Source: Pelagicoccus sp. SDUM812005 | Lineage (GTDB): Bacteria; Verrucomicrobiota; Verrucomicrobiia; Opitutales; Opitutaceae | Direction of reading: 5' to 3' | Assembly (NCBI RefSeq): GCF_031127875.1 | Contig: NZ_JARXIA010000005.1 | Coordinates: forward strand, 228,120-292,119 | DNA: 64,000 nt | Part shown: positions 9,202 to 18,144 of the stretch, piece by piece | Layout: every line of letters begins with the position of its first letter | Position numbering within the stretch: position 1 is the stretch's first letter | Notes under the pieces: model-generated | Seen by the model: only the letters and a program-made list of their open reading frames with translations | What the model was told of the DNA's origin: nothing | The model's database searches: none | Translations under genes and position numbers: made by a program

Positions 9202-9300
9202 CCCGCAGATAACGAAGATTCTCGCAGATGAAACCTTCAGATACCGAAACCTTCCGCCTTATCACCCAATCCATCTGAGTTCATCCGCGCAATCTGCGGG
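9202..9300. repeat. Inverted-repeat element CCCGCAGAT...ATCTGCGGG
   Basis: The spacer between the E1 gene and kdsC has perfect 9-base terminal inverted repeats (9202-9210 and 9292-9300), with further imperfect matches inside (TCGCAGATGAA against TTCATCCGCG). It resembles the short dispersed CGCAGAT-type repeats seen between genes in many verrucomicrobial genomes. Only one copy is present here, so the dispersed nature is inferred. Confidence 0.5.
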
Positions 9301-9314
9301 CAAAAAAAACACAA

Positions 9315-9818
9315 ATGCCATCCAACTCATCCCACTCCCTAGACTGGTCCGCCATCAAAGTCTTCGCCATGGACGTCGACGGCATCCTCACCGACGGCAC
9401 CATCTACACCCACTCCGACGGCACCGAAGCCAAGCGCTTCTCTATTATAGACGGTCTCGGCCTCGCTCGCCTGCGCGACGCCGGCATCATCCTAGCCTGG
9501 ATCTCCGGCCGCCACTCCGAATCCACCACCGTACGGGCCAAGGAACTCAAGATCCCCCACCTCGTGCAAGGCAAGCTCGACAAAGTCACCGGCCTCAAGG
9601 ACCTGCTCGCCGAATTGGAACTAGAGCCCCATCAAGCCGTCTACATGGGCGACGACGTCATCGACGTCGACGCCATCAAATACGCCGGCATCGGAGTCAC
9701 CGTCCCGGAAGCCCAAGAAGAAGCCCTCGCCGCCGCCGACTACGTCACCACTAAAACCGGCGGCAACGGCGCCGTGCGCGAAGTCTGCAACCACATCTAC
9801 AAAGCCCTTTCCCGATAA
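9315..9818 (+). CDS. kdsC: 3-deoxy-D-manno-octulosonate 8-phosphate phosphatase (KdsC type HAD)
   Basis: 167 residues, the size of the tetrameric KdsC family. It removes phosphate from KDO-8-phosphate in lipopolysaccharide core synthesis. HAD motif I is MDVDGILTDG with nucleophile Asp20 and acid/base Asp22; motif II is WISGRHS; motifs III and IV are KLDKVTGL and MGDDVIDVDAIKYAG. The cap-less form fits KdsC rather than other HADs. One base separates its stop from the lptC start, and the order kdsC-lptC-lptA-lptB matches that of proteobacterial LPS-export operons. Confidence 0.9.
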   Translation: MPSNSSHSLDWSAIKVFAMDVDGILTDGTIYTHSDGTEAKRFSIIDGLGLARLRDAGIILAWISGRHSESTTVRAKELKIPHLVQGKLDKVTGLKDLLAELELEPHQAVYMGDDVIDVDAIKYAGIGVTVPEAQEEALAAADYVTTKTGGNGAVREVCNHIYKALSR

Positions 9819-9819
9819 A

Positions 9820-10260
9820 ATGCTACGCGTCACCAAAAACCGAATACTCGCGATCGCCGCCGTAGCAGCCACCTTGGCCGCCTACGGCCAGCTCCGCCCG
9901 GATACCGCCATCGAAGGCTTCCGCATCCCCCTCTTCGACGAAACCGGCTACCGCACCTGGCAGCTGCGCGGCGACCTCGCCACCTACCAGAGCGAAACCC
10001 AGATCAAGATCAACGGCATGCATGTGAGCCAATTCGTGGCCGACGAAGAAAACCGCGAGATCGCCAAGCTCACCAGCCCGGAAGCCGTCTTCCACTTCGA
10101 CACCACCACCGCCTACGGCCCAGGAGAGCTGCACGTCGAAACCAAGTCCTTCGAGATCACCGGCTTCGACTGGATCTGGCTCGGCGAGAAAAAGCAAATC
10201 ACCTTCAACGACACCGTTAAAGTCACCCTCTACGAACAAATCGGAGACATCCTAAAATGA
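9820..10260 (+). CDS. lptC: LptC-like LPS export periplasmic protein
   Basis: 146 residues. An N-terminal membrane anchor (NRILAIAAVAATLAAYGQL) precedes one OstA/LptC-like beta-jellyroll (IEGFRIPLFDETGYRTWQLRG...YGPGELHVETKSFEITGFDW). LptC bridges the inner-membrane LptBFG complex and LptA. Sequence identity in this family is low, so the call rests on size, topology and position between kdsC and lptA. The final ATGA overlaps the start of lptA by four bases, indicating translational coupling. Confidence 0.78.
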   Translation: MLRVTKNRILAIAAVAATLAAYGQLRPDTAIEGFRIPLFDETGYRTWQLRGDLATYQSETQIKINGMHVSQFVADEENREIAKLTSPEAVFHFDTTTAYGPGELHVETKSFEITGFDWIWLGEKKQITFNDTVKVTLYEQIGDILK

Positions 10261-10925
10261 GAGCCCGCACTTCCCTGTCCCTTCTCGCCGCCGGAGCCCT
10301 CGCAGTCTCCGCCTTCGCCCAAACCGAAGAAAAGCAGCCCGTCGCCACCGAAATCGAATCGGTCCGCCTCCAAGTCCAGAACGACGGCGAAAAAGCCTAC
10401 TTCCACTTCAGCGACGCCGTTAAGCTCACCGCCACCAACATGGTCGTGGAGTGCGACAGCCTCGAAGTCTTCGCCACCCGCCAAGCCGAAGAGCAAAGCG
10501 CCATCGGAAAATTCAGCGCCATCAAGGAAATCGTCGCCACCGGCAACGTGCGCATCGAGCAGGAAGAGCGCACCGCCACCTGCCAAAAGGCCATCGTAAA
10601 GCCCAACGAAGAACGCATCATCCTCACCGGCAACCCCGTCGTGGTGCAACCGGGCGGACGCATCGTCACCTACAATCCCGACGACGAAATCCTGCTCGAC
10701 CGCGGAAACGGCCGCATCTCCATCATCACGAAAGGCCCCCGCAAGCTCCGCCTCACCAGCTCCGCCATCGGCGACCTCGGCTTCGAAACCAAGGAGCCCA
10801 TCCCCACCGATTCCGGCCACAGCCTAGACGGCGAGGAAGTTCCCGCCACCCTCGAGTCCGACGAAAAGCAATCCGAGGAATCCGCTCCCGCCACGGAAGA
10901 AACAGAAAAAGCCGACAGCGAATAA
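10257..10925 (+). CDS. lptA: LptA-like periplasmic LPS-binding protein
   Basis: 222 residues with a cleavable signal peptide (SLLAAGALAVSAFAQ) and an OstA/LptA beta-jellyroll. The family repeat is visible in FHFSDAVKLTATNMVVECDSLEV, IKEIVATGNVRIEQEERTAT and ERIILTGNPVVVQPG. LptA forms the periplasmic bridge along which LPS travels to LptD. The C-terminal ~45 residues are an acidic Glu/Ser-rich tail absent from short LptA proteins. The stop overlaps the lptB start (TAATG). Confidence 0.85.
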   Translation: MRARTSLSLLAAGALAVSAFAQTEEKQPVATEIESVRLQVQNDGEKAYFHFSDAVKLTATNMVVECDSLEVFATRQAEEQSAIGKFSAIKEIVATGNVRIEQEERTATCQKAIVKPNEERIILTGNPVVVQPGGRIVTYNPDDEILLDRGNGRISIITKGPRKLRLTSSAIGDLGFETKEPIPTDSGHSLDGEEVPATLESDEKQSEESAPATEETEKADSE

Positions 10926-11710
10926 TGACCGAAACCACCGCACCGACAGAAGCGAAGCCTCAGGCCAAAGACGGCGAAAGCCGCCCAGCCAAGAGCATCG
11001 TCGCCAAAGGCCTCGTCAAAGCCTACGGCTCCAAGACCGTCGTCAAAGGCATCGACCTCGAGGTAAACACCGGCGAAGTGGTCGGACTGCTCGGCCCCAA
11101 CGGAGCCGGCAAGACCACCACCTTCTACATGATCGCCGGCCTGGTGGAAGCCACCAAAGGCAACGTTTTCCTCAACAACAAGGACGTCGCCTACCTCAAG
11201 ATCCACCGCCGGGCCCGCCTCGGCATCGGCTACCTCGCCCAGGAACCGAGCGTATTCAAAAAGCTGACCGTCTGGCAAAACGTGCAAGCCGTGGCCGAAA
11301 CCATCCCCTTCACCCGCAAGGAACGCAAGGAGGTCATCGAGCGCCAGCTCAACGACCTCGGCCTGCTCTCCCTCGCCAAGCAAAAGGCCTACACCCTCTC
11401 CGGCGGAGAACGCCGCCGGCTCGAGATCGCCCGCTGCCTGGTCACCCAACCAGACTTCCTCCTCATGGACGAACCCTTCGCCGGCGTCGACCCCATCAAC
11501 GTCTCCGAAGTCCAGCGCATCGTGCTCGGACTCAAGGACCGCGGTATCGGAATTCTCATTACCGACCACAACGTGCGCGACACCCTCTCCATCACCGACC
11601 GAGCCTACATCGTCAACAAAGGCGAAATCCTCGCCAGCGGAGACCGGCATTTCCTCGTCAACGACCCGCAAAGCCGCCAAATCTACCTCGGCGAGAACTT
11701 CAACATGTGA
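10925..11710 (+). CDS. lptB: LPS export ABC transporter ATP-binding protein LptB
   Basis: 261 residues. It carries Walker A GPNGAGKTT (~residue 57), signature LSGGERRR (~158), Walker B LLMDEPFAGVDP and the switch His in ITDHNVRDTL, all typical of LptB/YhbG. It hydrolyses ATP in the cytoplasm to drive LPS extraction by LptFG, which are not in this window. The N-terminal ~25 residues are an extra Lys/Glu/Pro-rich extension. The longer open frame that reaches back into lptA out of frame was rejected as the start because ATG 10925 overlaps the lptA stop. Confidence 0.93.
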   Translation: MTETTAPTEAKPQAKDGESRPAKSIVAKGLVKAYGSKTVVKGIDLEVNTGEVVGLLGPNGAGKTTTFYMIAGLVEATKGNVFLNNKDVAYLKIHRRARLGIGYLAQEPSVFKKLTVWQNVQAVAETIPFTRKERKEVIERQLNDLGLLSLAKQKAYTLSGGERRRLEIARCLVTQPDFLLMDEPFAGVDPINVSEVQRIVLGLKDRGIGILITDHNVRDTLSITDRAYIVNKGEILASGDRHFLVNDPQSRQIYLGENFNM

Positions 11711-11778
11711 CGCGAAACAACGGAGGGCCGATCGCCCGGCCGTTCACCATCCACTCCACACAACACTCTTCCTTCCCC

Positions 11779-12741
11779 ATGCCTCTTCCCAAGCCCGTAA
11801 AGCGAATCGACGGACTCCCCGTCCGAGACTTTCTCGAGAAACATCAAGAGCTGCTTAAGCTGGAAGTCGTGGCCGGGCACCGCGGGCTGCGCCGCATCAT
11901 CAAGGAAGGCAGCGTCAACCGCCCCTCCCTCGCCCTCACCGGATTCTACAAGTACTTCGCCAACAAGCGCCTGCAGGTCATCGGGGCCGCCGAGATGACC
12001 TACCTGCGCAGCCTGCCCTCCGAGGTGGTGCACGAGCGCTTCAACACCATGATCAGCAAGGGCATCCCTTGCCTCATCATCGCCCGCAACTACAACCCGC
12101 TGCCCGTCATGCTGGAGCTCGCGGAGAAACGCAGCCTGCCCATCCTGCGCACCTCCATGATCACCATGAACTTCCTCAACGCCGCCACCCTCGCGGTCGA
12201 CGGCGAGTTCGCCCCCACCACCACCGAGCACGGCACCATGATGGACATCAAAGGCATCGGCACCATGATCCGCGGCTCCAGCGGCGTGGGCAAAAGCGAG
12301 TGCGCCCTCGCCCTCATCGAGCGCGGACACTCCATCGTCGCCGACGACATGACCCGCATCAAGCTCATCGACGAGCGCGAGCTCACCGCCTCCTCCATGG
12401 AACTCAACCGCGGCCACATGGAATGCCGCGGCATCGGCATCATCAACGTCGGCGAAATGTTCGGCGTCCGCTCCGTACGCCTCGAGAAGCGCATCGACCT
12501 CGTCATCTCTTTAATAGAAGCCAACAGCGAAACCGAAGAAGATCGCACCGGCCTCGAACAGCAATACTACCCCATCCTCGGCATCGACGTCCCTCACGTG
12601 GAACTCTTCGTCCGCCCCGGACGCGACATGGCCCGCCTCGTGGAAGTCGCCGCCATGGTCCAGGCCCTCAAGCTCCTCGGCCACGATCCCGCCAAGGAAT
12701 TCAACGACCGGCTCATCGCCTTCATGGCCAAAAACGCCTGA
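11779..12741 (+). CDS. hprK: HPr kinase/phosphorylase
   Basis: 320 residues, the usual size. It phosphorylates and dephosphorylates HPr on serine, linking carbon state to regulation. The N-terminal domain (LEVVAGHRGLRRIIKEGSVNRPSLALTGF) and the C-terminal kinase domain with P-loop GSSGVGKSECALAL (~165), DDMTRIKL and the signature segment MECRGIGIINV are present. The ATG at 11779 gives a normal N terminus; a GTG at 11707 overlaps the lptB stop but adds 24 unlikely residues. Its place directly after lptB recalls the lptB-rpoN-hpf-pts neighbourhood of proteobacteria with the intervening genes missing. Confidence 0.92.
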   Translation: MPLPKPVKRIDGLPVRDFLEKHQELLKLEVVAGHRGLRRIIKEGSVNRPSLALTGFYKYFANKRLQVIGAAEMTYLRSLPSEVVHERFNTMISKGIPCLIIARNYNPLPVMLELAEKRSLPILRTSMITMNFLNAATLAVDGEFAPTTTEHGTMMDIKGIGTMIRGSSGVGKSECALALIERGHSIVADDMTRIKLIDERELTASSMELNRGHMECRGIGIINVGEMFGVRSVRLEKRIDLVISLIEANSETEEDRTGLEQQYYPILGIDVPHVELFVRPGRDMARLVEVAAMVQALKLLGHDPAKEFNDRLIAFMAKNA

Positions 12742-13235
12742 TCCCGCCCCAGATTAGCCCGCCTTAAAAAAAACTTCCGCGGCAGGCCGAAAAGCCGCCG
12801 AAAAACGGGCCCGTTTTAACATTTTTGTAACCAACGAAACGCCGCCAACTCCCGTGCCTCTGGGCTTCGCCCACAGTTCGCCAACGCCCGAAAAAGCAAT
12901 AAAAAGTTATCCTCAACCGAGTGTTAACAACTTGTCGAAAACTAGGGCTTGAGAAAGCGGATCCAGTTTACGTTACTGTGACACTCAACAGCACCCCTTC
13001 CTTCCTTCGTGGAGCGGCGGTTGCTCTAAGCCTCTGATTAATAGCCTTTAACAAAACCAGCTCCCTTAAAGAGCTGGTATTCAACATTTTAGCGACCACT
13101 CTTTTTCTTACGCCTCCCACTCAGTCTTTTTTATTCCCAAAGCTTCGCTAAAACCGGCAGAAATTACGTTAGAACATCCCACCGACTCCATTCCTCAACA
13201 CACCTGTGAATAACCGCCTGCTTTAACGTAAACCC
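12742..13235. other. dnaA upstream region, possible origin/autoregulatory zone
   Basis: 494 bases without a gene and richer in A+T than the flanks. A perfect DnaA-box match TGTGAATAA (13205-13213, reverse of TTATTCACA) lies 22 bases before dnaA; TTATCCTCA (12907-12915) is one base off consensus. ACCAGCTC/GAGCTGGT (13056-13063 and 13071-13078) forms an 8-pair hairpin with a seven-base loop, possibly terminating hprK or lying in the dnaA leader. With one perfect box, autoregulation of dnaA is as likely as an origin. Confidence 0.45.
13205..13213 (-). promoter_or_regulatory. DnaA box
   Basis: TGTGAATAA on the plus strand is TTATTCACA on the minus strand and fits the TTWTNCACA consensus exactly. 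It lies just upstream of dnaA, where DnaA commonly represses its own promoter. Confidence 0.5.
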
Positions 13236-14615
13236 ATGCCACAGCTCACTGAGCAGAATCTCCTCTGGGAAAAAGTCAGAACCGAACTTTCCCACGTCCT
13301 CCCGAACGACATCTTCCAAAGTTGGTTCACCGACCTCGAATGCCTCGAGGTAAACGGTGAAAACGTCGTGCTCGGCGTCCAGAACGCCTTCACCGCCTAC
13401 TGGATCAACGACAACTACTTGGACCTCATCGCCAAGTCCTTCCAGGCCGAGCTCGGGCGCCCCGTGTCCGTAACCATCTCCAACGATCGCTCCGTCAAGG
13501 AAGAAGCCGCCAAGGCCGAAGCCGCCCCAGCCCGCGAACGTCTCGTCACCGAAACGCCGCGTCCCCGCGTCAACACCGCCAAGAAAACCGGCGAGGCGAA
13601 CCTCAATCCGCGCAACACCTTCGAGAACTTCGTCATCGGCTCCAACTCCCAGCTGGCCCACGCCGCCTCCATCGCGGTCGCCCACGCCCCAGCCGGAGCC
13701 TACAACCCACTCTTCCTCTACGGCGAAACCGGTCTGGGCAAGACCCACCTCATGCACGCCGTGGGGCACCACATCCTGCAAAACCGGCCCGACGCCCGCG
13801 TGGTCTACCTCTCTTCCGAGAAGTTCACCAACGAGTTCATCTCCGCCATCCAGGAAAACACCCTCACCAAATTCCGCCAACGCTACCGCAGCGTCGACGT
13901 CCTCCTCATCGACGACGTCCAGTTCCTCAGCGGCAAGGAACGTATCCAGGAAGAGTTCTTCCACACCTTCAACGACCTCTTCGAGTCGCAAAAGCAGATC
14001 TTCCTCTCCAGCGACCGCCCGGCCAACGAAATCGCCAAGCTCGAGTCACGACTCGTCTCCCGCTTCCAGTGGGGACTCGTCACCGACATCCAAGCCCCCG
14101 ACTTCGAAACCCGCGTCGCCATCCTCCGCAAGAAGGCCCTGCAGCATAACTACGATATCTCCGACGAAGTCGTGAACTTCATCGCCAAGCATATCGCCAA
14201 GAACATCCGCCGCCTCGAAGGCGCCCTCATCAAGGTCTGCAGCTACTCCTCGCTCACCAACAAGCCGCTCAACATCGCGACTTGCGAGCAACTCCTCTCC
14301 GACGTGCTCATGGAAGCTGCCAAGCAGCAGCTCAACATCGACACCATCCAGAAGAAAGTCGCCGAGTACTTCGAGCTCCGCCACTCCGACATGCTTTCCC
14401 GCCGCCGCCCGGCCCACATCGCCGTGCCACGCCAGATCGCCATGTACCTCAGCCGCGAGCTCACCAAGCACTCCCTCCAGGAAGTCGGCGAAGCCTTCGG
14501 CGGCCGCGACCACGGCACCGTCATCCACGCCTGCAAGCAGGTCGACAACCTCGTCGAGCAAGACGACTCCGTGCGCCACTCCGTCGAGTATTTGAAGAAC
14601 ATCCTCTCCAAATAA
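13236..14615 (+). CDS. dnaA: Chromosomal replication initiator DnaA
   Basis: 459 residues, full length. Domain I ([23 protein letters not shown]), a variable Ala/Glu linker (~90-125), AAA+ domain III with Walker [10 protein letters not shown] (~163), Walker B LLIDDVQF (~222) and sensor regions, and DNA-binding domain IV with the DnaA signature [11 protein letters not shown] (~423). It binds DnaA boxes and melts the origin. The signature has Gly where many DnaA proteins have Thr (GGRDHTTV). It is followed by a strong terminator and so ends its own transcript. Confidence 0.97.
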   Translation: MPQLTEQNLLWEKVRTELSHVLPNDIFQSWFTDLECLEVNGENVVLGVQNAFTAYWINDNYLDLIAKSFQAELGRPVSVTISNDRSVKEEAAKAEAAPARERLVTETPRPRVNTAKKTGEANLNPRNTFENFVIGSNSQLAHAASIAVAHAPAGAYNPLFLYGETGLGKTHLMHAVGHHILQNRPDARVVYLSSEKFTNEFISAIQENTLTKFRQRYRSVDVLLIDDVQFLSGKERIQEEFFHTFNDLFESQKQIFLSSDRPANEIAKLESRLVSRFQWGLVTDIQAPDFETRVAILRKKALQHNYDISDEVVNFIAKHIAKNIRRLEGALIKVCSYSSLTNKPLNIATCEQLLSDVLMEAAKQQLNIDTIQKKVAEYFELRHSDMLSRRRPAHIAVPRQIAMYLSRELTKHSLQEVGEAFGGRDHGTVIHACKQVDNLVEQDDSVRHSVEYLKNILSK

Positions 14616-14644
14616 ACTTTCCCTTACCAAACCCTTGGTCCGAA

Positions 14645-14676
14645 AACGCCTCCGCCCCCCCGCGGAGGCGTTTTTT
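14645..14676 (+). terminator. Rho-independent terminator after dnaA
   Basis: AACGCCTCCGC (14645-14655) pairs perfectly with GCGGAGGCGTT (14662-14672) around a C-only loop and is followed by a T run. It lies 30 bases after the dnaA stop. Confidence 0.92.
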
Positions 14677-14732
14677 CTTTCTACAATTTCTTCCTTTCCC
14701 TTTTCGCCAATCGCCCTTCACTCTCCCAACAA

Positions 14733-15197
14733 ATGTCCCTTTCAAACGAGCAAAAGAGCCAAATCGCACAACAACTCGCCGATGGAGCCAGCATCGCCGA
14801 TATCCAGCGCCTCATCGTCGACGACTATAAAATTCCCATGACCTACATGGAAGTCCGCTTCCTCATGGACGATCTCAACCTCGACCTCGCCCCGCCACCC
14901 GAGCCCGAGCCAGACGCAGAGGCCGACGCCGATTCCCTCGAAGCCCAACCCGCCGAAGCAGAACTCGTCGGCGGCGACGGATCCGTATCCGTCGAAATGG
15001 ACAAGATCAAGCGCCCCGGCGCCGCCCTCAGCGGCAGCGTCACCTTCAGCGACGGCGTCAGCGCCAACTGGACCGTCGACCCCTACGGACGCCTCGGCCT
15101 CGACTGCGCCCAAGAAGGCTACCAGCCGAGCCCCGAAGACATCGAAGCCTTCCAGCTCGAGCTCCAACGCCAGATGCAAGGCCCCGCCGGCCTCTAG
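14733..15197 (+). CDS. Hypothetical acidic protein
   Basis: 154 residues; family not recognised. The N-terminal ~50 residues are helical and look like a small helix-turn-helix-like unit (SLSNEQKSQIAQQLADGASIADIQRLI). A Pro/Glu/Asp/Ala-rich linker (~52-80) follows, then a beta-rich C-terminal domain (GAALSGSVTFSDGVSANWTVDPYGRLGL). No signal peptide or membrane segment, so probably cytoplasmic. It sits alone between the dnaA terminator and the arsenic island. The clean start and codon use support a real gene. Confidence 0.75.
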   Translation: MSLSNEQKSQIAQQLADGASIADIQRLIVDDYKIPMTYMEVRFLMDDLNLDLAPPPEPEPDAEADADSLEAQPAEAELVGGDGSVSVEMDKIKRPGAALSGSVTFSDGVSANWTVDPYGRLGLDCAQEGYQPSPEDIEAFQLELQRQMQGPAGL

Positions 15198-15257
15198 CCG
15201 AAAAAGCAGCGCGGCGCCTTAGCCCGCGACCGCATCGCTGGATCAAACACCAACAAG

Positions 15258-15275
15258 TATTCCCAAAAGTGAATA
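15258..15275. promoter_or_regulatory. Putative ArsR operator 1 (TATTC-N8-GAATA)
   Basis: Perfect inverted repeat TATTC CCAAAAGT GAATA, 44 bases before the arsD start. The same 18-base arrangement recurs at 15308-15325 and, with one mismatch, at the arsR start. An ArsR dimer site is inferred. Confidence 0.65.
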
Positions 15276-15307
15276 TACCTCTTGACCTTCCGGACGAGAA
15301 GGCAACA

Positions 15308-15325
15308 TATTCCCCAACATGAATA
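15308..15325. promoter_or_regulatory. Putative ArsR operator 2 overlapping the arsD start
   Basis: TATTC CCCAACAT GAATA; the arsD ATG (15319-15321) lies inside it. Its start is exactly 50 bases from that of operator 1, roughly five helical turns, placing both on one DNA face. Confidence 0.65.
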
Positions 15326-15714
15326 CTGTAGAGATCTACGATCCCGCCCTTTGCTGCTCGACCGGAGTTTGCGGCCCCACGCCCGACTCCGACCTTACCG
15401 CCTTCGCCTCCACCCTCGAGAAGCTCAAGGCCCAAGGCGTCGCGGTCAGCCGACACAACCTAGCTCAGGAGCCGCTCGCCTTCGCCCAAAACGCCGCCGT
15501 CAAAAGTATCCTCGAAACGCAGGGCGACTCCGCCCTGCCCCTCGTATTCATCGACGGCGCCCTCCAATTCCGCGGCGCCTACCCCACCGCTGCCCAGCTC
15601 GAGCAAGCGCTCGCCCCCGCAGCCAAGCAGCCCATCGCCTTCAGCAAGGTCGACGCTCCCAAGGCCACCGTTAAGTCAAGCTCCTGCTGCGATCCTTCCT
15701 CCGGCTGCTGCTAA
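15319..15714 (+). CDS. arsD: Arsenite metallochaperone ArsD
   Basis: 131 residues. ArsD hands arsenite to the ArsA ATPase and can act as a weak repressor. The essential Cys12, Cys13 and Cys18 are present in DPALCCSTGVCG, and the thioredoxin-like fold is visible (SALPLVFIDGALQFRGAYPT). Two vicinal cysteine pairs end the protein (Cys123-124 and Cys130-131), as in the longer ArsD proteins. First gene of the ars operon, downstream of the two putative operators. Confidence 0.93.
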   Translation: MNTVEIYDPALCCSTGVCGPTPDSDLTAFASTLEKLKAQGVAVSRHNLAQEPLAFAQNAAVKSILETQGDSALPLVFIDGALQFRGAYPTAAQLEQALAPAAKQPIAFSKVDAPKATVKSSSCCDPSSGCC

Positions 15715-15829
15715 AACTCAGCCGCTCGACCATCGCGTCCCACCCCGCCTCGAACCCAATCTCGAAGCGGACCGGCTACCTAGCAGCCAACGAACCCGCC
15801 ACCCGCAAACCATCATCCACTCTCCAAAC

Positions 15830-17569
15830 ATGAGCACCACCCTAGCCGCCCGCCCAGTCGCCCACTTCCTTGAGCAAGCCACCCGCTTCCTCTTCTTCAC
15901 CGGAAAAGGCGGCGTCGGAAAGACCTCCCTCGCCTGCGCCACCGCCGTAGCCCTCGCCGATGCCGGCAAGTCCGTCCTGCTCGTCAGCACCGACCCCGCC
16001 TCCAACCTCGACGAAGTCCTCAGCACCGAGCTTACCAACACGCCCTCTCCCGTCAAAGGCCTCGAAAGCAAGCTCGACGCCCTCAACATCGACCCCGAAG
16101 CCGCCGCCCGCGACTATCGCGAGCGCATCGTCGGCCCCATCCGCGGCATCCTGCCGGAGGCCACCGTGAAAAACATCGAGGAGCAGCTTTCCGGAGCCTG
16201 CACCACGGAAATCGCCAGCTTCAACGAATTCTCCAGCCTGCTCGGAAATCCCGAGTCGGTTTCCCGGTACGACCACATCATCCTAGACACCGCTCCCACC
16301 GGGCACACCCTTCGTCTCCTCGCCCTCCCCGCCGCCTGGACCGACTTCATTGCGGAAAACAAATCCGGCTCCACCTGCCTCGGCCCCCTCTCCGGCCTCG
16401 CCGACCAACGCGACGTCTACGAGCGAGCCCTCGCCGCCTTGCAGGACTCCAGCCAAACCACCCTCGTCCTCGTCTCCCGCGCCGACACGCCTTCCCTACA
16501 AGAAGCCGAACGCGCCCGCGCCGAACTCTCAGCCATCGGAATTGCCAAGCAATCCCTCATCCTCAACGCCGTCTTCTACGCCAGCGCCAGCGGCGACCCC
16601 CTTGCCCAAGCCATCGAGCGCCGCGCCCAGGACGCCTTACAAAAGATCCCTGCTTCGCTCTCCGCCCTGCCGACCTTCCAATCTCCCTACCGCGTCAGCG
16701 GACTCACCGGACTCGACCACCTTCGCTCCCTGTATTCAAATAGCGAAGACGACTCCCCCGTTCCCACCGCCCCCACCTCCCACCAGAGCCATCCGCAGCT
16801 CGACGATCTCATCGAAGAAATCGCCGCCTCCGGACGCGGCGTCATCATGACCATGGGCAAAGGCGGCGTCGGAAAAACCACCCTCGCCAAACGCATCGCC
16901 CTCGAGCTGGCCCAACGCGGAAAGAAAACGCTCCTCACCACTACCGATCCCGCCAACCACGTTTCGGACCTCGCAGCCGAAGCAGGCCTCCCGCTCTCCG
17001 TCAGCTCCATCGATCCCAAGGAAGTCACTCGCCAACACGTCGAAACCGTACTCGCTACCACCGGCAAGGATCTCGACGCAGCCGCCCGCGCCTTGCTCGA
17101 AGAGGAGCTCAGCTCGCCCTGCACCGAAGAAATCGCGGTCTTCACCGCCTTCGCCCACGAAGTGGCCAAGGGCCAGGACCAGTTCGTAGTCCTCGACACC
17201 GCCCCCACCGGGCACACCTTGCTGCTGCTCGACGCCACCGAAGCTTACCACCGCGAGGTGCTCAAGAACGCCTCCGCCCTGCCGGAAGCCGTGCAACACC
17301 TCCTCCCTCGCCTGCGCAACCCGGAGTACACCAAAACCCTCATCGTGGCCCTCCCCGAAGCCACCCCCGTACACGAAGCGGCCCAGCTCCAGAGCGACCT
17401 GCGACGAGCCGGCATCGAACCGCACGCCTGGATCCTCAACCAATGTATCGACGCCAAGGATACCAGCGATCCCAAGCTCCTCGCCAAGGCCCAGCACGAA
17501 AAAAACTACATCCAAGAAGTTGCCCAGCAACACGCCTCCCGCTACGCCCTCACCCCCTGGACCGCGTAG
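15830..17569 (+). CDS. arsA: Arsenite-transporting ATPase ArsA
   Basis: 579 residues, the full two-half pump ATPase. Each half has a P-loop GKGGVGKT (residues 25-32 and ~342-349) and a signal-transduction motif DTAPTGHTL. The three metalloid-binding cysteines have clear counterparts in [20 protein letters not shown] and [11 protein letters not shown]. ArsA normally drives arsenite export through ArsB, sometimes Acr3, but neither gene is present. It lies 115 bases downstream of arsD and 40 bases upstream of arsC. Confidence 0.95.
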   Translation: MSTTLAARPVAHFLEQATRFLFFTGKGGVGKTSLACATAVALADAGKSVLLVSTDPASNLDEVLSTELTNTPSPVKGLESKLDALNIDPEAAARDYRERIVGPIRGILPEATVKNIEEQLSGACTTEIASFNEFSSLLGNPESVSRYDHIILDTAPTGHTLRLLALPAAWTDFIAENKSGSTCLGPLSGLADQRDVYERALAALQDSSQTTLVLVSRADTPSLQEAERARAELSAIGIAKQSLILNAVFYASASGDPLAQAIERRAQDALQKIPASLSALPTFQSPYRVSGLTGLDHLRSLYSNSEDDSPVPTAPTSHQSHPQLDDLIEEIAASGRGVIMTMGKGGVGKTTLAKRIALELAQRGKKTLLTTTDPANHVSDLAAEAGLPLSVSSIDPKEVTRQHVETVLATTGKDLDAAARALLEEELSSPCTEEIAVFTAFAHEVAKGQDQFVVLDTAPTGHTLLLLDATEAYHREVLKNASALPEAVQHLLPRLRNPEYTKTLIVALPEATPVHEAAQLQSDLRRAGIEPHAWILNQCIDAKDTSDPKLLAKAQHEKNYIQEVAQQHASRYALTPWTA

Positions 17570-17609
17570 CTCCCCCTTTCCACGAGCAAACGTCAAAAAA
17601 GCTTACTCA

Positions 17610-18032
17610 ATGAAAAAGATCCTCATCCTCTGCACCGGAAACTCCTGCCGCAGCCACATGGCCGAAGGCATCCTCAGAAACGCTCTCGGCGACGCCCATC
17701 AAGTCTTCTCCGCGGGAGCCAAGCCATCCGGCTACGTGCACCCGCAAGCCATCGAAGTAATGAAGGAAATCGGCATCGACGTCTCCGGCCACACCTCCAA
17801 GCACCTCGACCAGTTCCTGGACGCCGGCATCGACACCGTCATTACCGTTTGCGGCAACGCAGACCAAGCCTGCCCCACCTTCCCGGGCCAGGTCAATCGC
17901 TACCACTGGGGCTTCGAAGATCCCCCCCACGCCCAACGCGACGGCGAAGAGCTCGTCGACGCCTTCCGCCGCATCCGAGACGAGATCAAGCTCGTCTTCG
18001 AAGCCTACGCGGCCGGCCTGCTGGAGAAGTAA
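17610..18032 (+). CDS. arsC: Arsenate reductase, thioredoxin-coupled (LMW phosphatase fold)
   Basis: 140 residues. It reduces arsenate to arsenite. The P-loop CTGNSCR gives Cys8-x5-Arg14, and the redox pair appears in [14 protein letters not shown], as in the pI258-type ArsC that relays electrons to thioredoxin. The open frame extends upstream to 17520, but ATG 17610 gives the normal start MKKILILC. Third gene of the operon. A 112-base spacer with inverted repeats separates it from the SulP gene. Confidence 0.93.
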   Translation: MKKILILCTGNSCRSHMAEGILRNALGDAHQVFSAGAKPSGYVHPQAIEVMKEIGIDVSGHTSKHLDQFLDAGIDTVITVCGNADQACPTFPGQVNRYHWGFEDPPHAQRDGEELVDAFRRIRDEIKLVFEAYAAGLLEK

Positions 18033-18057
18033 GGGCCACCCCAAAAATCGATCAGAA

Positions 18058-18133
18058 TTAACGGATCTAATGCAAGGTCCGTTAAGGAATCCTTTGACTC
18101 CGGTGGAAGATCGTCCGTTGCTCGCAACGGACG
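18058..18133. promoter_or_regulatory. Two consecutive inverted repeats with TCCGTT/AACGGA arms
   Basis: TTAACGGA (18058-18065) pairs with TCCGTTAA (18078-18085), a perfect 8-base inverted repeat with a 12-base loop. CGTCCGTTG (18112-18120) pairs with CAACGGACG (18125-18133) around CTCG, a 9-pair hairpin. All four arms share TCCGTT/AACGGA. No T run follows, so a plain terminator is unlikely; an operator pair or an RNA control element for the SulP gene starting 12 bases later is inferred. Confidence 0.5.
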
Positions 18134-18144
18134 TCTAAACCGCC

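Noticed and set aside
11707..11778. GTG start for hprK overlapping the lptB stop
   Set aside because: The overlap is attractive, but the 24 extra residues do not resemble the HprK N terminus; ATG 11779 gives a normal length.
18058..18133. Terminator between arsC and sulP
   Set aside because: The hairpins are perfect but no T run follows either, and the spacer ends at the sulP start.
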